In this document: piece after piece, positions 42,938 to 51,548 of the stretch
Position numbering within the stretch: position 1 is the first letter of the stretch
Layout of the letters: the number at the start of each line of letters is the position of its first letter
The notes under the pieces: generated by a model
The model's input: the letters and a program-made list of their open reading frames with translations, nothing else
Told to the model about the DNA's origin: nothing
Databases searched by the model: none
Position numbers and translations under genes: made by a program
Assembly (NCBI RefSeq): GCF_001457025.1
Contig: NZ_KQ758609.1
Location: 32,967-96,966 of the forward strand
Direction of reading: 5' to 3'
DNA length: 64,000 nt
Source: Pseudarthrobacter enclensis
GTDB taxonomy: Bacteria; Actinomycetota; Actinomycetes; Actinomycetales; Micrococcaceae

Positions 42938-42997
42938 CGTCTCACCCGGAGGCGCATAACACCGCAATGCGGGCGGTCGCTGCGCGCCTGTACGGCG

Positions 42998-43546
42998 TCA
43001 GAGGTGGCCGGGCAGGACCTCGCGGGCGAGGTCGGCGATCCGCCGCTCGTTGGGAAAGGACAGCTTGCGGGCCAGTTCCTGGATGGGGACCCAGGCAACG
43101 TCCACGGCTTCCTGGTCGGGATCGTTCTCAATGGTCAGTTCGCCGCCGGTGGCACGCAGGAGGTAGTGGTGCACCGTTTTGTGGACCCGGTGGCCGCTGA
43201 CGGTAAACCAGTAATCGATGCTGCCCAGCGGGGCGAGGATGCTTCCCTCGATGCCGGTTTCCTCGGCGATTTCGCGGACCGCTGCCTCTTCGTTGTTTTC
43301 CTTGCCCTCCGGATGCCCCTTGGGAAGGCACCATTCGAGGCGTCCGCCGCGGTTAAGGCGGGCAATGATCGCGACCCGCAGCTCGGCGTCGGACGTGTCC
43401 ACCACGACGCCGCCGGCGGAAACTTCCTCCACCGTGGGCAGCGACGCCGGCGCCGAATGCTGGGCAGGGGCGACGTGCGCACCGATTGCCGACGGCAATG
43501 GTGCGTTTGTCCTCCTGCCTGGAGCGCTCGGTACTGGATGGGCCAT
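42998..43546 (-). CDS. NUDIX hydrolase
   Basis: From ATG 43546 the protein is 182 aa. It has a soluble N-terminal tail, then the NUDIX domain with strand SAGGVVVDTSDAELRVAII and the complete box G-x5-E-x7-REIAEETG (GHPEGKENNEEAAVREIAEE). It cleaves a nucleoside diphosphate linked to something else; the substrate is unknown. It leads the murJ operon and diverges from the CCA-adding gene, as in mycobacteria (Rv3908). Confidence 0.94.
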   Translation of the reverse strand: MAHPVPSAPGRRTNAPLPSAIGAHVAPAQHSAPASLPTVEEVSAGGVVVDTSDAELRVAIIARLNRGGRLEWCLPKGHPEGKENNEEAAVREIAEETGIEGSILAPLGSIDYWFTVSGHRVHKTVHHYLLRATGGELTIENDPDQEAVDVAWVPIQELARKLSFPNERRIADLAREVLPGHL

Positions 43547-43705
43547 GGAGTCCACTCTAACGACTGTTCCCCGTTCGTGATGACCGGAACATGACGCAAA
43601 CATGGACGGCATATGACGCAGTTTCCCGGGTGCTCCCGGATCACCCGGATCTTGACGGTCTTTTTGGCCTGCCGCGGCGCCGGTTTCTGCCAAGCTTAAG
43701 TAACT

Positions 43706-45214
43706 ATGGCGCACGCACATCACAAGACTGATTCCCACACCGTCGATTTCCAGGTGGACCCGGTGGTCCTGGAGCTCGGCCAGCGCTTTGTCGACGCCGG
43801 CCATGAACTCTCGCTGGTGGGTGGCCCCGTGCGTGACCTCTTCCTTGGCCGCACCTCGCCGGACCTGGACTTCACCACTGATGCCACACCGGACCAGACC
43901 GTTGCCCTCATTAAGAAATGGGCGGACAACTTCTGGGACATCGGGCGCGCCTTCGGCACCATCGGCATGCGCAAGGCCGGGTTCCAGATCGAAATCACCA
44001 CGTACCGGGCCGAAGCGTATGATCCGGACTCCCGGAAGCCGGTGGTGGCCTTCGGTTCATCGCTGACCGACGACCTGCTGCGCCGGGATTTCACCATCAA
44101 CGCCATGGCCCTCAAGTTGCCGTCCATGGAACTGGTCGATCCTTTCGGCGGTGTCCGCGACCTCCATGCCTCACTCCTGGCCACGCCCGGCGCGCCGGAG
44201 GCTTCCTTCTCCGACGATCCCCTGAGGATGATGCGCGCTGCCCGGTTTGCCTCCCAGCTGGGCGTCTCGGTCCGGGACGACGTCCGGGAGGCGATGACCA
44301 ACATGGCGGACCGGATCAGGATCATCTCCGCGGAGCGGGTGCGGGACGAGCTGGTCAAGCTCATCAGCGGTGCCCGGCCCCGGGTGGGGGTGGACCTGCT
44401 GGTGGACACGGGACTGGCCGAGCACGTCCTGCCCGAGGTCTCGGCGCTCCGGCTCGAAGCCGACGAGCACCACCGGCACAAGGACGTCTACCAGCACTCC
44501 CTCCAGGTCCTGGAGCAGGCAGCTGAGCTGGAGACGGACGGGGAAGGGCCCGTTCCCGGCCCTGACTTCATCCTGCGGTTCGCGGCGTTGATGCACGACG
44601 TCGGCAAGCCGGCCACGCGCCGCTTCGAACCGGGCGGAGCGGTCAGCTTCCGCCACCACGACATGGTGGGTGCCAAGCTCACCACCAAGCGCATGAAGGC
44701 CCTGCGCTTCGACAACGACACCATCAAGGCCGTGGCGCGCCTGGTGGAACTGCACATGCGCTTCTACGGTTACGGCGACGCAGGCTGGACTGATTCCGCC
44801 GTGCGGCGCTACGTCACGGACGCCGGTCCGCAACTTGAACGGCTGCACCGGCTCACCCGTTCGGACGTCACCACGCGCAACCAGCGCAAGGCAGACCGGC
44901 TGTCCTTCGCCTACGACGACCTGGAAGCCAGAATCGCGGCCCTGCGTGAACAGGAATCGCTGGATGCCGTCCGGCCGGACCTGGACGGTGCCAGGATCAT
45001 GGAGCTGCTGGGACTCAAGCCCGGACCCCTGGTGGGCAGGGCCTACAAGTTCCTCCTTAACGAGCGGATGGAGCACGGCCCCCTGCCTGTCGACGAAGCG
45101 GAGGCCAGGCTGCTCCGCTGGTGGGGCGAACAACCTGAATCAGCACCTGCTGCACCGGAGGACGGACAGTCCCCCGCCGGCGTCGAACCTTCCCCAGTTG
45201 AGGAGTCCCAGTGA
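43706..45214 (+). CDS. pcnA: CCA tRNA nucleotidyltransferase with HD domain
   Basis: The 502-aa protein has the class II nucleotidyltransferase head LVGGPVRDLFLGRTSPDLDFTTD (with the metal-binding DLDF), FRGIGRAFGT-like core, RRDFTINAMAL, and an RNA-binding middle. The C-terminal HD domain is visible (HRHKDVYQHSL, LMHDVGKPATR). It adds or repairs the CCA end of tRNA, which matters because tRNA-Ile in this window has no encoded CCA. It overlaps the next gene by 4 bases. Confidence 0.95.
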   Translation: MAHAHHKTDSHTVDFQVDPVVLELGQRFVDAGHELSLVGGPVRDLFLGRTSPDLDFTTDATPDQTVALIKKWADNFWDIGRAFGTIGMRKAGFQIEITTYRAEAYDPDSRKPVVAFGSSLTDDLLRRDFTINAMALKLPSMELVDPFGGVRDLHASLLATPGAPEASFSDDPLRMMRAARFASQLGVSVRDDVREAMTNMADRIRIISAERVRDELVKLISGARPRVGVDLLVDTGLAEHVLPEVSALRLEADEHHRHKDVYQHSLQVLEQAAELETDGEGPVPGPDFILRFAALMHDVGKPATRRFEPGGAVSFRHHDMVGAKLTTKRMKALRFDNDTIKAVARLVELHMRFYGYGDAGWTDSAVRRYVTDAGPQLERLHRLTRSDVTTRNQRKADRLSFAYDDLEARIAALREQESLDAVRPDLDGARIMELLGLKPGPLVGRAYKFLLNERMEHGPLPVDEAEARLLRWWGEQPESAPAAPEDGQSPAGVEPSPVEESQ

Positions 45215-45795
45215 CCAATCCCGCCCTTGCCCCCCGTCCCCAGCTCTGGATCCTCCGCCACGGGGAAACCGAATGGTCCAAGAGCGGCCAGTACACCGGA
45301 CTCACTGACCTGCCGCTCACTGTTGAAGGTGAACAGCAGGCGGTGGAAGCCCGCAAGGTACTGGACGGCGTCGACTTCGATCTGGTGCTGACGTCCCCCC
45401 TCAGGCGTGCACGGCGGACCGCGGAACTGGCCGGCTTCCCCGATGCACAGCATGAACCCCTCGCCGTTGAATGGAACTACGGCGACTATGAGGGCATCAG
45501 TTCCGACCTCATCCGCAAGGACAACCCCGACTACCTGATCTGGACGCACGGCGTTCCCAACGGGGAGACCCTGGATGAGGTGGCTGCCAGGGCGGACAAG
45601 ATCATCGGCCGCGTGCTGGAGTCCGGCATGGACAACGTGCTGGTCGTGGCGCACGGGCATTTCTCCCGCATCCTGACCGCGCGGTGGCTTGAACTGCCGC
45701 CGGTGGAGGGGCGGCACTTTGTCCTGGGCACCGCCAAGGTCTGCACGCTCGGATGGGATAAAAGGACGCCTGCAATCGTCCGGTGGGGACTCTGA
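45211..45795 (+). CDS. Histidine phosphatase family protein (phosphoglycerate mutase-like)
   Basis: The 194-aa protein has LRHGETEWSKSGQYTGLTDLPL with the catalytic RHGE, the family Arg in TSPLRRARRTAEL, and a second catalytic His in VVAHGHFSRILTARWL. It hydrolyses a phosphate monoester; the substrate could be an acid phosphatase substrate or a sugar phosphate. GTG start overlaps the CCA-adding gene stop (GTGA). Confidence 0.92.
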   Translation: MTNPALAPRPQLWILRHGETEWSKSGQYTGLTDLPLTVEGEQQAVEARKVLDGVDFDLVLTSPLRRARRTAELAGFPDAQHEPLAVEWNYGDYEGISSDLIRKDNPDYLIWTHGVPNGETLDEVAARADKIIGRVLESGMDNVLVVAHGHFSRILTARWLELPPVEGRHFVLGTAKVCTLGWDKRTPAIVRWGL

Positions 45796-45958
45796 AACTA
45801 TTCTTCCGGTAATTTCCCATAATTCCGGGTTGAAAGGATAGTCACCCTGAAGTTTATGGTGTAGCTTTATTCCTGACCCCACGGCTTTCTGCCGGGGGCA
45901 TCGCCCGTTCTGCCGCATCGCTTTGATGCCGCAAGGGAAAGAAAAGGAGGTTGGGAAA

Positions 45959-46054
45959 ATGATGACTTTGACTGGCGAATGGAATGTGGCCGTCAACGAT
46001 GCCCCGGCCTCCGCGCACAAGGTGCACTTTCCGTACGGTTTTTCCGGCCACTAG
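45959..46054 (+). CDS. Candidate 31-aa peptide
   Basis: ATG ATG start, 31 codons, ending FPYGFSGH and a TAG stop; begins MMTLTGEWNVAVNDAPASAH. A near-perfect Shine-Dalgarno AAGGAGG lies 8 bases before the first ATG, strongly arguing for translation. It has no hydrophobic run or cysteine. A possible promoter is TTGAAA (about 45831) with TATGGT 19 bases on. I do not recognise it; it could be a leader peptide or a small protein. Confidence 0.6.
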   Translation: MMTLTGEWNVAVNDAPASAHKVHFPYGFSGH

Positions 46055-46386
46055 GCCCCCTGCCCCTACCGCTGCTGCAGCGGTGGCTGCAACCGTTTCA
46101 CGGACCCACCAGCACGGAGCGCGCACGGCCGGGCCTTGACTGGCATCCCCGTGCACAGGCCGTTCCTCCGGCTGGCCGCCCGTAGGAGCAGGCCCGTTGC
46201 CGGCGATTCCATGACCCCCTGCTGACGGCCCTTTTGCGATTCAGGCCTCTTTTTGGCCCGCCCTTTCCTGCCTCATTCCGGCGCGCCCGGAAATTGCGGC
46301 TCTTTATTGCCAAAAATCTTTTTTCGGCACGACTTTATTTGTCGTGCCTAAAAACGGAATGACATTCCGGAGAGGAGGTGAGTACC
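46055..46386. other. Intergenic stretch between two tiny genes
   Basis: No gene is supportable. There are two hairpins: CCGCTG-CTG-CAGCGG at about 46071-46085 and GGCACGAC-TTTATTT-GTCGTGCC at 46326-46348. The second is perfect but lacks a U-run on either strand. The right half is unusually AT-rich for the window, with runs of T. Confidence 0.6.
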
Positions 46387-46524
46387 TTGATACGAAAACT
46401 CCGCGAACTCGTGTCCGCCGCCCGCCGGCGGAACAGCAGCACCAGTTTCAACGGCCGGCTGCTGGAGCAACACCGTGACGACGTCTACGTCCTGATGCAC
46501 CAACAGCTGGGTGGACTGCGCTGA
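46387..46524 (+). CDS. Candidate 45-aa basic peptide
   Basis: The frame opens with TTG at 46387 and runs 45 codons: MIRKLRELVSAARRRNSSTS, then FNGRLLEQHRDDVYVLMHQQ and LGGLR. A strong AGGAGG Shine-Dalgarno sits 8 bases before the TTG; an in-frame GTG (46378) overlaps that SD and is less likely. It is helical and basic at the N-terminus. I do not recognise a family. It may be the second of a pair with the 31-aa peptide. Confidence 0.6.
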   Translation: MIRKLRELVSAARRRNSSTSFNGRLLEQHRDDVYVLMHQQLGGLR

Positions 46525-46573
46525 CGCCCGCCCCGCGGACCCCGGTCCCGGGGCGGGCTGTAAGCTCGGGACC

Positions 46574-48034
46574 ATGCAGGAAACCGAGCCCCGGGGGCGC
46601 GCGGGACGGTCCCGGCTGGTCGTTCCCAGCCGCAGCGACGTGCTGTTGCGGAACTTCACCGAAGTGGCGGGCGGCCCGATGGGCCGCAGGTCGGATCCGG
46701 GAGTGGTGTCCCCGGCGGTCTTCACCGTGGAACGGGTCCTGATCCTGCTCACCCTCGTTGGGGCACTCCTGGGCGTCCTCATCAAAGGTTATTGCCGCTC
46801 GAACGGCTGGGAATCCCCCACCCAGTTCTACGCCACGTGCTATTCCGATCTTCCCGAGCTGTTCCGCACCAGGGGACTGGCCGATGGCGCCTTCCCCATC
46901 ATCAGCGGCCAGTTCGAGTACCCGGTGCTGGTGGGCTTGGTGGCCGGGCTGACGGCACTGCTGGTTCCCGGCGGGCTGGGCGCCGATGCACGGGTGCTGG
47001 CGTTCTTCGACCTCAACGCCGTCCTGCTGGCTGCCGCCGCCATGGTCACGGTGCTGGCCACCGCACGGATGTCCGCGCGCCGGCCCTGGGATGCTGCGAT
47101 GGTGGCCGTGGCGCCCGGGCTGATCCTTGCGGGCACCATTAACTGGGACCTGTGGGCCGTGTGCCTGCTGGCCGTGGGAATGTACCTTTTTGCCGCGCAG
47201 CGGCAACTTGCCGCCGGTGTGTTGATGGGGCTGGCCGTCGCCGCCAACGCCTACACCCTGCTGATCCTCCTGGCCATGCTCCTGCTGGCCGTCCGGACCG
47301 GGACCTACCGCCCCTTGTTCATGACCGTGTGCGCGGCGGCCGTCAGCTGGGCTGCCGTAAACCTGCCGTTCGCCGTCGCCAACCCGGCTGGCTGGGCCTA
47401 TTACCTGCAGTTTTCCGCCGGCCGCGATGCCGGTTATGGCTCGCCCTGGTTCGCGTACAACCTGGTGGCGGCCAAACTGGGCCGCCCGGGGATCACTCCC
47501 GAGGGCGTTGATGCCCTTTCCGCGGGGTTCTTCATCCTGGCCTGCGTCCTGATCGCCGCCGTGGCCCTGTCCGCTCCACGGCGTCCACGGCTGGCGCAAC
47601 TGGCGTTCCTCCTGGTCGCGGCTTTCGTCCTGGCCGGAAAGGCCTACTCCCCCCAGTTTGTCCTCTGGCTGATCCCGCTCCTTGCACTGGCCCGTCCACG
47701 CTGGCGCGACTTCCTGGCCTGGCAGGGCATTGAGGGCCTGCACTGGGCAGCGGTGTGGATGTACCTTGGTCAGGTGACCAGCGCCGGCCCCTCCCAGCAC
47801 AACCTGGACATGCCCTACTACGTCCTTGCCGTCGTCGCGCACATGGTCGCCGTTGCCTACCTCATGGCGCGGGTTGTCCGGGACATCTACGACCCCGCCC
47901 AAGACCCCATCCGCCGGCACCATCTGGACGACCCGCAGGGGGGTCCGTTCGCCAACGCTCCCGACCGGCTGCGGCTCAACCTCCGCCGTCCATCGGCGTC
48001 GCTTCTTCCCTGGAAGGAATCCGCCCATGCCTGA
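46574..48034 (+). CDS. Multi-helix polyprenol-phosphate-sugar-type glycosyltransferase (GT87-like)
   Basis: The 486-aa membrane protein has a soluble N-tail, then about nine to ten helices. The loop after the first helix (FYATCYSDLPELF) has an acidic residue like GT-C transferases; the stretch SGQFEYPVLVGLVAGL and NWDLWAVCLLAVGMYLF resemble the GT87 (mannosyltransferase) pattern. It probably transfers a sugar from a lipid carrier outside the membrane. The stop overlaps the next gene by 8 bases, so the two are cotranscribed. The start ATG 46574 is supported by similarity to typical N-tails only. Confidence 0.8.
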   Translation: MQETEPRGRAGRSRLVVPSRSDVLLRNFTEVAGGPMGRRSDPGVVSPAVFTVERVLILLTLVGALLGVLIKGYCRSNGWESPTQFYATCYSDLPELFRTRGLADGAFPIISGQFEYPVLVGLVAGLTALLVPGGLGADARVLAFFDLNAVLLAAAAMVTVLATARMSARRPWDAAMVAVAPGLILAGTINWDLWAVCLLAVGMYLFAAQRQLAAGVLMGLAVAANAYTLLILLAMLLLAVRTGTYRPLFMTVCAAAVSWAAVNLPFAVANPAGWAYYLQFSAGRDAGYGSPWFAYNLVAAKLGRPGITPEGVDALSAGFFILACVLIAAVALSAPRRPRLAQLAFLLVAAFVLAGKAYSPQFVLWLIPLLALARPRWRDFLAWQGIEGLHWAAVWMYLGQVTSAGPSQHNLDMPYYVLAVVAHMVAVAYLMARVVRDIYDPAQDPIRRHHLDDPQGGPFANAPDRLRLNLRRPSASLLPWKESAHA

Positions 48035-49472
48035 TGTGAACGTGGTGGGAGCAGGGCCCAACGGGCTCGCAGCAGCAGCGGTCATGGCACGGGCAGGGCT
48101 GTCGGTGGAAGTCTACGAAGCCGGCACGGCCATCGGCGGCGGCACCCGGACGTCCGAACTGATGCAGCCCGGGCACTTCCACGATGTCTGTTCCGCCGTC
48201 CACCCCATGGCCCTGGAATCCCCCTTCTTCCGCGCCTTTGAGCTGTCCCGGCGCGTGGAGCTCATCAGCCCCGAGCTGTCCTACGGCTCGCCCCTGGACG
48301 GCGGCCGGGCTGCCTTGGCGTGGCGCTCCCTGGACCGTACGGCCTTTGAACTGGGCCGGGACGGCGCCGCGTACCGTCACCTCCTGGCGCCCCTCGTGGC
48401 CCGCATCGACGGGATCATGGATTTCACCCAGAACCAGCTGCTCCGGATCCCACGGGACCCCCTCGCGGCCGCAATCTTCGGCCTTCGCACGGCGGAGCAG
48501 GGGACGCCGCTGTGGAACCTCCGCTTCAGGGAGGAGAAAGCCCCCGCGCTGCTGGCGGGGGTGGCCTCGCACCCCATCTCCCACCAGCCATCCTTGGCCG
48601 CGGCCGGAGCCGGACTGATGCTCAGCGCCCTGGGGCACGCCCAGGGCTGGCCCATCCCCAGAGGCGGATCGATGGCCATCGCCGAGGCCCTGGCGCAGGA
48701 CATCCGCGCCCACGGCGGCACCATCCATACCTCCACGCCGGTGGACAGGCTTGCGGATCTGCCCTCCGCACGGGCCACGCTGCTCAACGTCTCCCCCCGC
48801 GGCCTTGTCCGGATGGCCGGTGACTCCCTGCCGGCCCGGTACCGCTCCTCGCTCGAATCGTTCCGGTACGGCAACGGTGCCTGCAAGGTCGACTTCATCC
48901 TGTCCGGTCCCGTTCCCTGGCAGGCGGCCGGCCTGGCCGATGCGGGCACCGTACACGTCGGCGGGACACGGGAGGAACTGGCCCGCTCCGAAAACGACGT
49001 TGCTGCCGGCCGCCACCCGGAACGGCCCTACGTGCTGGTATCCCAGCCGTCCCGGTTCGATGCAGGGCGCGCCCCGGACGGACGACAGACGCTGTGGACC
49101 TACTGCCACGTTCCCGCCGGCTCCACCCGGGACATGACCGCGGCCGTCACCGCCCAGCTGGAGCGGTATGCGCCAGGCTTCCGGGACCTGGTCCTGCAGT
49201 CCCACGCGGTCTCCGCCGCAGGGCTCGCCGATTACAACCGCAACTATATTGGCGGCGACTTCAGTGCCGGAGCCATGGACCTCCGCGGACTGGTGCAGCG
49301 GCCCGTTGTCTCACCCGTGCCGTGGCGCACCCCGCTGCGCGGCGTCTACCTGTGCTCGTCGTCCACCCCGCCCGGCCCGGGGGTCACCGGCATGCCGGGG
49401 CTGCACGCCGCGACGTATGCCCTGAAAGACATATTCGGCCTGCCTGTACCGGAGCTCGGCCTGTCCGCCTGA
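48027..49472 (+). CDS. FAD-dependent amine oxidase/phytoene-desaturase-like protein
   Basis: The 481-aa product begins MPDVNVVGAGPNGLAAAAV, the Rossmann FAD motif with VYEAGTAIGGGTRTSEL, and ends with the C-terminal FAD stretch PRPLRGVYLCSSSTPPGPGV-like (TPLRGVYLCSSSTPPGPGVT). Middle helix regions are typical of carotenoid desaturases and related oxidoreductases (pyridine nucleotide-disulfide oxidoreductase-domain 2-like). The substrate is unknown. It overlaps the glycosyltransferase gene by 8 bases, which suggests a joint role in modifying a lipid or pigment. Confidence 0.85.
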   Translation: MPDVNVVGAGPNGLAAAAVMARAGLSVEVYEAGTAIGGGTRTSELMQPGHFHDVCSAVHPMALESPFFRAFELSRRVELISPELSYGSPLDGGRAALAWRSLDRTAFELGRDGAAYRHLLAPLVARIDGIMDFTQNQLLRIPRDPLAAAIFGLRTAEQGTPLWNLRFREEKAPALLAGVASHPISHQPSLAAAGAGLMLSALGHAQGWPIPRGGSMAIAEALAQDIRAHGGTIHTSTPVDRLADLPSARATLLNVSPRGLVRMAGDSLPARYRSSLESFRYGNGACKVDFILSGPVPWQAAGLADAGTVHVGGTREELARSENDVAAGRHPERPYVLVSQPSRFDAGRAPDGRQTLWTYCHVPAGSTRDMTAAVTAQLERYAPGFRDLVLQSHAVSAAGLADYNRNYIGGDFSAGAMDLRGLVQRPVVSPVPWRTPLRGVYLCSSSTPPGPGVTGMPGLHAATYALKDIFGLPVPELGLSA

Positions 49473-49499
49473 GTCACACCCACGGGGGATAATGGCGCG

Positions 49500-51488
49500 A
49501 TGGGGAAAACAACAAAACTTTCACTGGCAGTAGCTGCCCTCGTCATCGGAACATCGCTGGTGGCCTGCGACGACGGCAGGGGCGGAGCGGAAGCGGCAGC
49601 AGGCCAGCTGGCATCGGCGCTGTCCGCGCTGGACGTTGCCGGCGTAGCCTTTGACGGCAAGGACGCCGGAGCGGCAAATGAGCAGCTCAAGAGCGTCTTC
49701 GCGGCGCTGGATCCGGCCAAGCCCACCGTGGAAACCGGGGAACTCAGCCTGGACGGGGACAACGCCTCCGCGCCACTGAACTACAGCTGGAAGATCGCCG
49801 ACAGCGAGTGGAAGTACACGGTCCCGGCCAAGTTCCGGAAATCCGGTGACACCTGGCAGACGGTCTGGGACCCCGCAGCCCTTGCCCCCGACCTCAATGA
49901 CTCCGAGATCCTGTCCATGGGCACCCAGTCCCCACAGCGGGCAGACATCCTTGGCGCGGGAGACACTCCCCTGGTCACGTACCGACCCGTGGTGAACGTT
50001 GGCATCGACAAGCCCCGGCTGGGCGGGGCCGACGCCGCCGGATCAGCCGCCAGGCTGGCCGACCTGGTGGGGGTGGATCCCGCAGCGTACACCCGCCAGG
50101 TCGAAGCGTCAGGCGCGGAAGCCTTCGTCCCCGCCATCACCCTGCGCGAAGAAGGCCGCACCGTCACCAACGAACAGATCGCCGCCATTCCCGGCGCCCG
50201 GGCCATCCCGGATTCCGTGCCGCTGGCCCCGTCGCGGACCTTCGCCCGCGCGGTCCTGGGATCCGTCAGCCAGGCCACCGCCGAACAGATTGAAGCGTCA
50301 GACGGCAAGCTGGCCGCCGGCGACGTGACCGGCGTCGGCGGCCTGCAGCAGCAGTACGACGAACAGCTCAGGGGGACTGACGGCGTGGTAATCCGCGCCC
50401 AGCGCGCAGACCTGACGCGCGAACAGCTCCAGGCCTCCGGAACGGACCCGCGCCGCGTCCTCTTCGAGACGGCAACGAAACCCGGGACGCCACTGAAGAC
50501 CACACTGGATCCCCGGCTGCAGGCACTGGCCGAGAGCACCCTCCAGGACGTCAAGCCCGCCTCCGCCATCGTGGCGCTGCGGCCCTCCACCGGCGCTGTC
50601 CTCGCCGCAGCCTCCGGGCCGGGAAGCAACGGCTACAACACCGCCATGCTGGGCCAGTACGCGCCCGGCTCGACCTTCAAGATGGTTGACTCCCTGGCCA
50701 TGTTCCGCAACGGCCTGACACCGGATTCGAAGGTCCAGTGCACGCCGACGCTCAACGTGGACGGGCGCACGTTCAAGAACTCGGAAGGCTACCCGGAAAG
50801 CTCCCTGGGTTCGGTGACCCTCCGGGATGCCTTCGCGCACTCCTGCAACACCGCGTTCATTGCCGCCCGCGACTCGGTGTCCCAGGGACAGCTTGAAGCC
50901 GCGGCTATGGCCATGGGGCTTGCCGTCGAGGCGCCGAAGCTCGGTGCCGATGCGTTCCTCGGGTCTGTTCCGGCGGAAGCGGAGGGCACTGAGCACGCAG
51001 CCTCCATGATCGGCCAGGGCAAAGTGCTGCTGTCGCCCCTGGCGGCAGCCATGATGGCAGGTGCGGTGGCCAAGGGAGCCCCAGTGTCCCCGCAGCTCGT
51101 CCTGAACCCCGACGGCGGTGCTGCCGCCGCCGGGACAACCAGCGGCGCCGGCGCCCCGTCTGCCCAGCCCTCAGCGACCGCCAGCGCCGAAGCGCCGGCA
51201 ACCGCGTCGGACAAGCCGATCACGGCGGCTGAGGCAGCCTCGCTGGCGGACATGATGCGCGCCGTGGTGACCTCGGGGCATGCAGGCTTCCTGGCCACTG
51301 TCCCGGGAGCCCCGGTCGGGGCCAAAACCGGTACCGCAGAGTTCGGCAAGGAAAACCCGCCCAAGACCCACGCCTGGATCGTGGCAGTCCACGGAGACCT
51401 GGCAGTAGCGGTCTTCGTGGAGGACGGCGGCCTCGGGGCGACCACTTCCGGGCCGCTGCTGAAGTCATTCCTCACCGCGGCCGGGTAA
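49500..51488 (+). CDS. Penicillin-binding lipoprotein with MecA-like N-domain
   Basis: The 662-aa protein has a lipobox LVAC (lipidated C23), an NTF2-like MecA_N domain (about 30-140: LASALSALDVAGVAFDG to LNYSWKIADSEW), a dimerisation part, and a transpeptidase domain with STFK (near residue 390), SCN and KTGTAEFG (near residue 609). It is a class B-type transpeptidase tethered as a lipoprotein outside the cell. Such proteins can give low-affinity beta-lactam tolerance in other species; no resistance claim is made here. A Pro/Ala/Ser linker lies between SCN and KTG. Confidence 0.92.
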   Translation: MGKTTKLSLAVAALVIGTSLVACDDGRGGAEAAAGQLASALSALDVAGVAFDGKDAGAANEQLKSVFAALDPAKPTVETGELSLDGDNASAPLNYSWKIADSEWKYTVPAKFRKSGDTWQTVWDPAALAPDLNDSEILSMGTQSPQRADILGAGDTPLVTYRPVVNVGIDKPRLGGADAAGSAARLADLVGVDPAAYTRQVEASGAEAFVPAITLREEGRTVTNEQIAAIPGARAIPDSVPLAPSRTFARAVLGSVSQATAEQIEASDGKLAAGDVTGVGGLQQQYDEQLRGTDGVVIRAQRADLTREQLQASGTDPRRVLFETATKPGTPLKTTLDPRLQALAESTLQDVKPASAIVALRPSTGAVLAAASGPGSNGYNTAMLGQYAPGSTFKMVDSLAMFRNGLTPDSKVQCTPTLNVDGRTFKNSEGYPESSLGSVTLRDAFAHSCNTAFIAARDSVSQGQLEAAAMAMGLAVEAPKLGADAFLGSVPAEAEGTEHAASMIGQGKVLLSPLAAAMMAGAVAKGAPVSPQLVLNPDGGAAAAGTTSGAGAPSAQPSATASAEAPATASDKPITAAEAASLADMMRAVVTSGHAGFLATVPGAPVGAKTGTAEFGKENPPKTHAWIVAVHGDLAVAVFVEDGGLGATTSGPLLKSFLTAAG

Positions 51489-51548
51489 GGCCGGCCCGGC
51501 GGACTCGTGGCGTATGCCGGGCCGGTGCCCGGGACCGGGCGTGGGAAG

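Noticed and set aside
46098..46313. A 71-codon basic minus-strand frame
   Set aside because: No Shine-Dalgarno, and it is composed of arginine-rich shadow codons.
46326..46348. Perfect 8-bp hairpin as a terminator
   Set aside because: Neither strand has a T-run directly after the stem; it is kept only as an unexplained hairpin.
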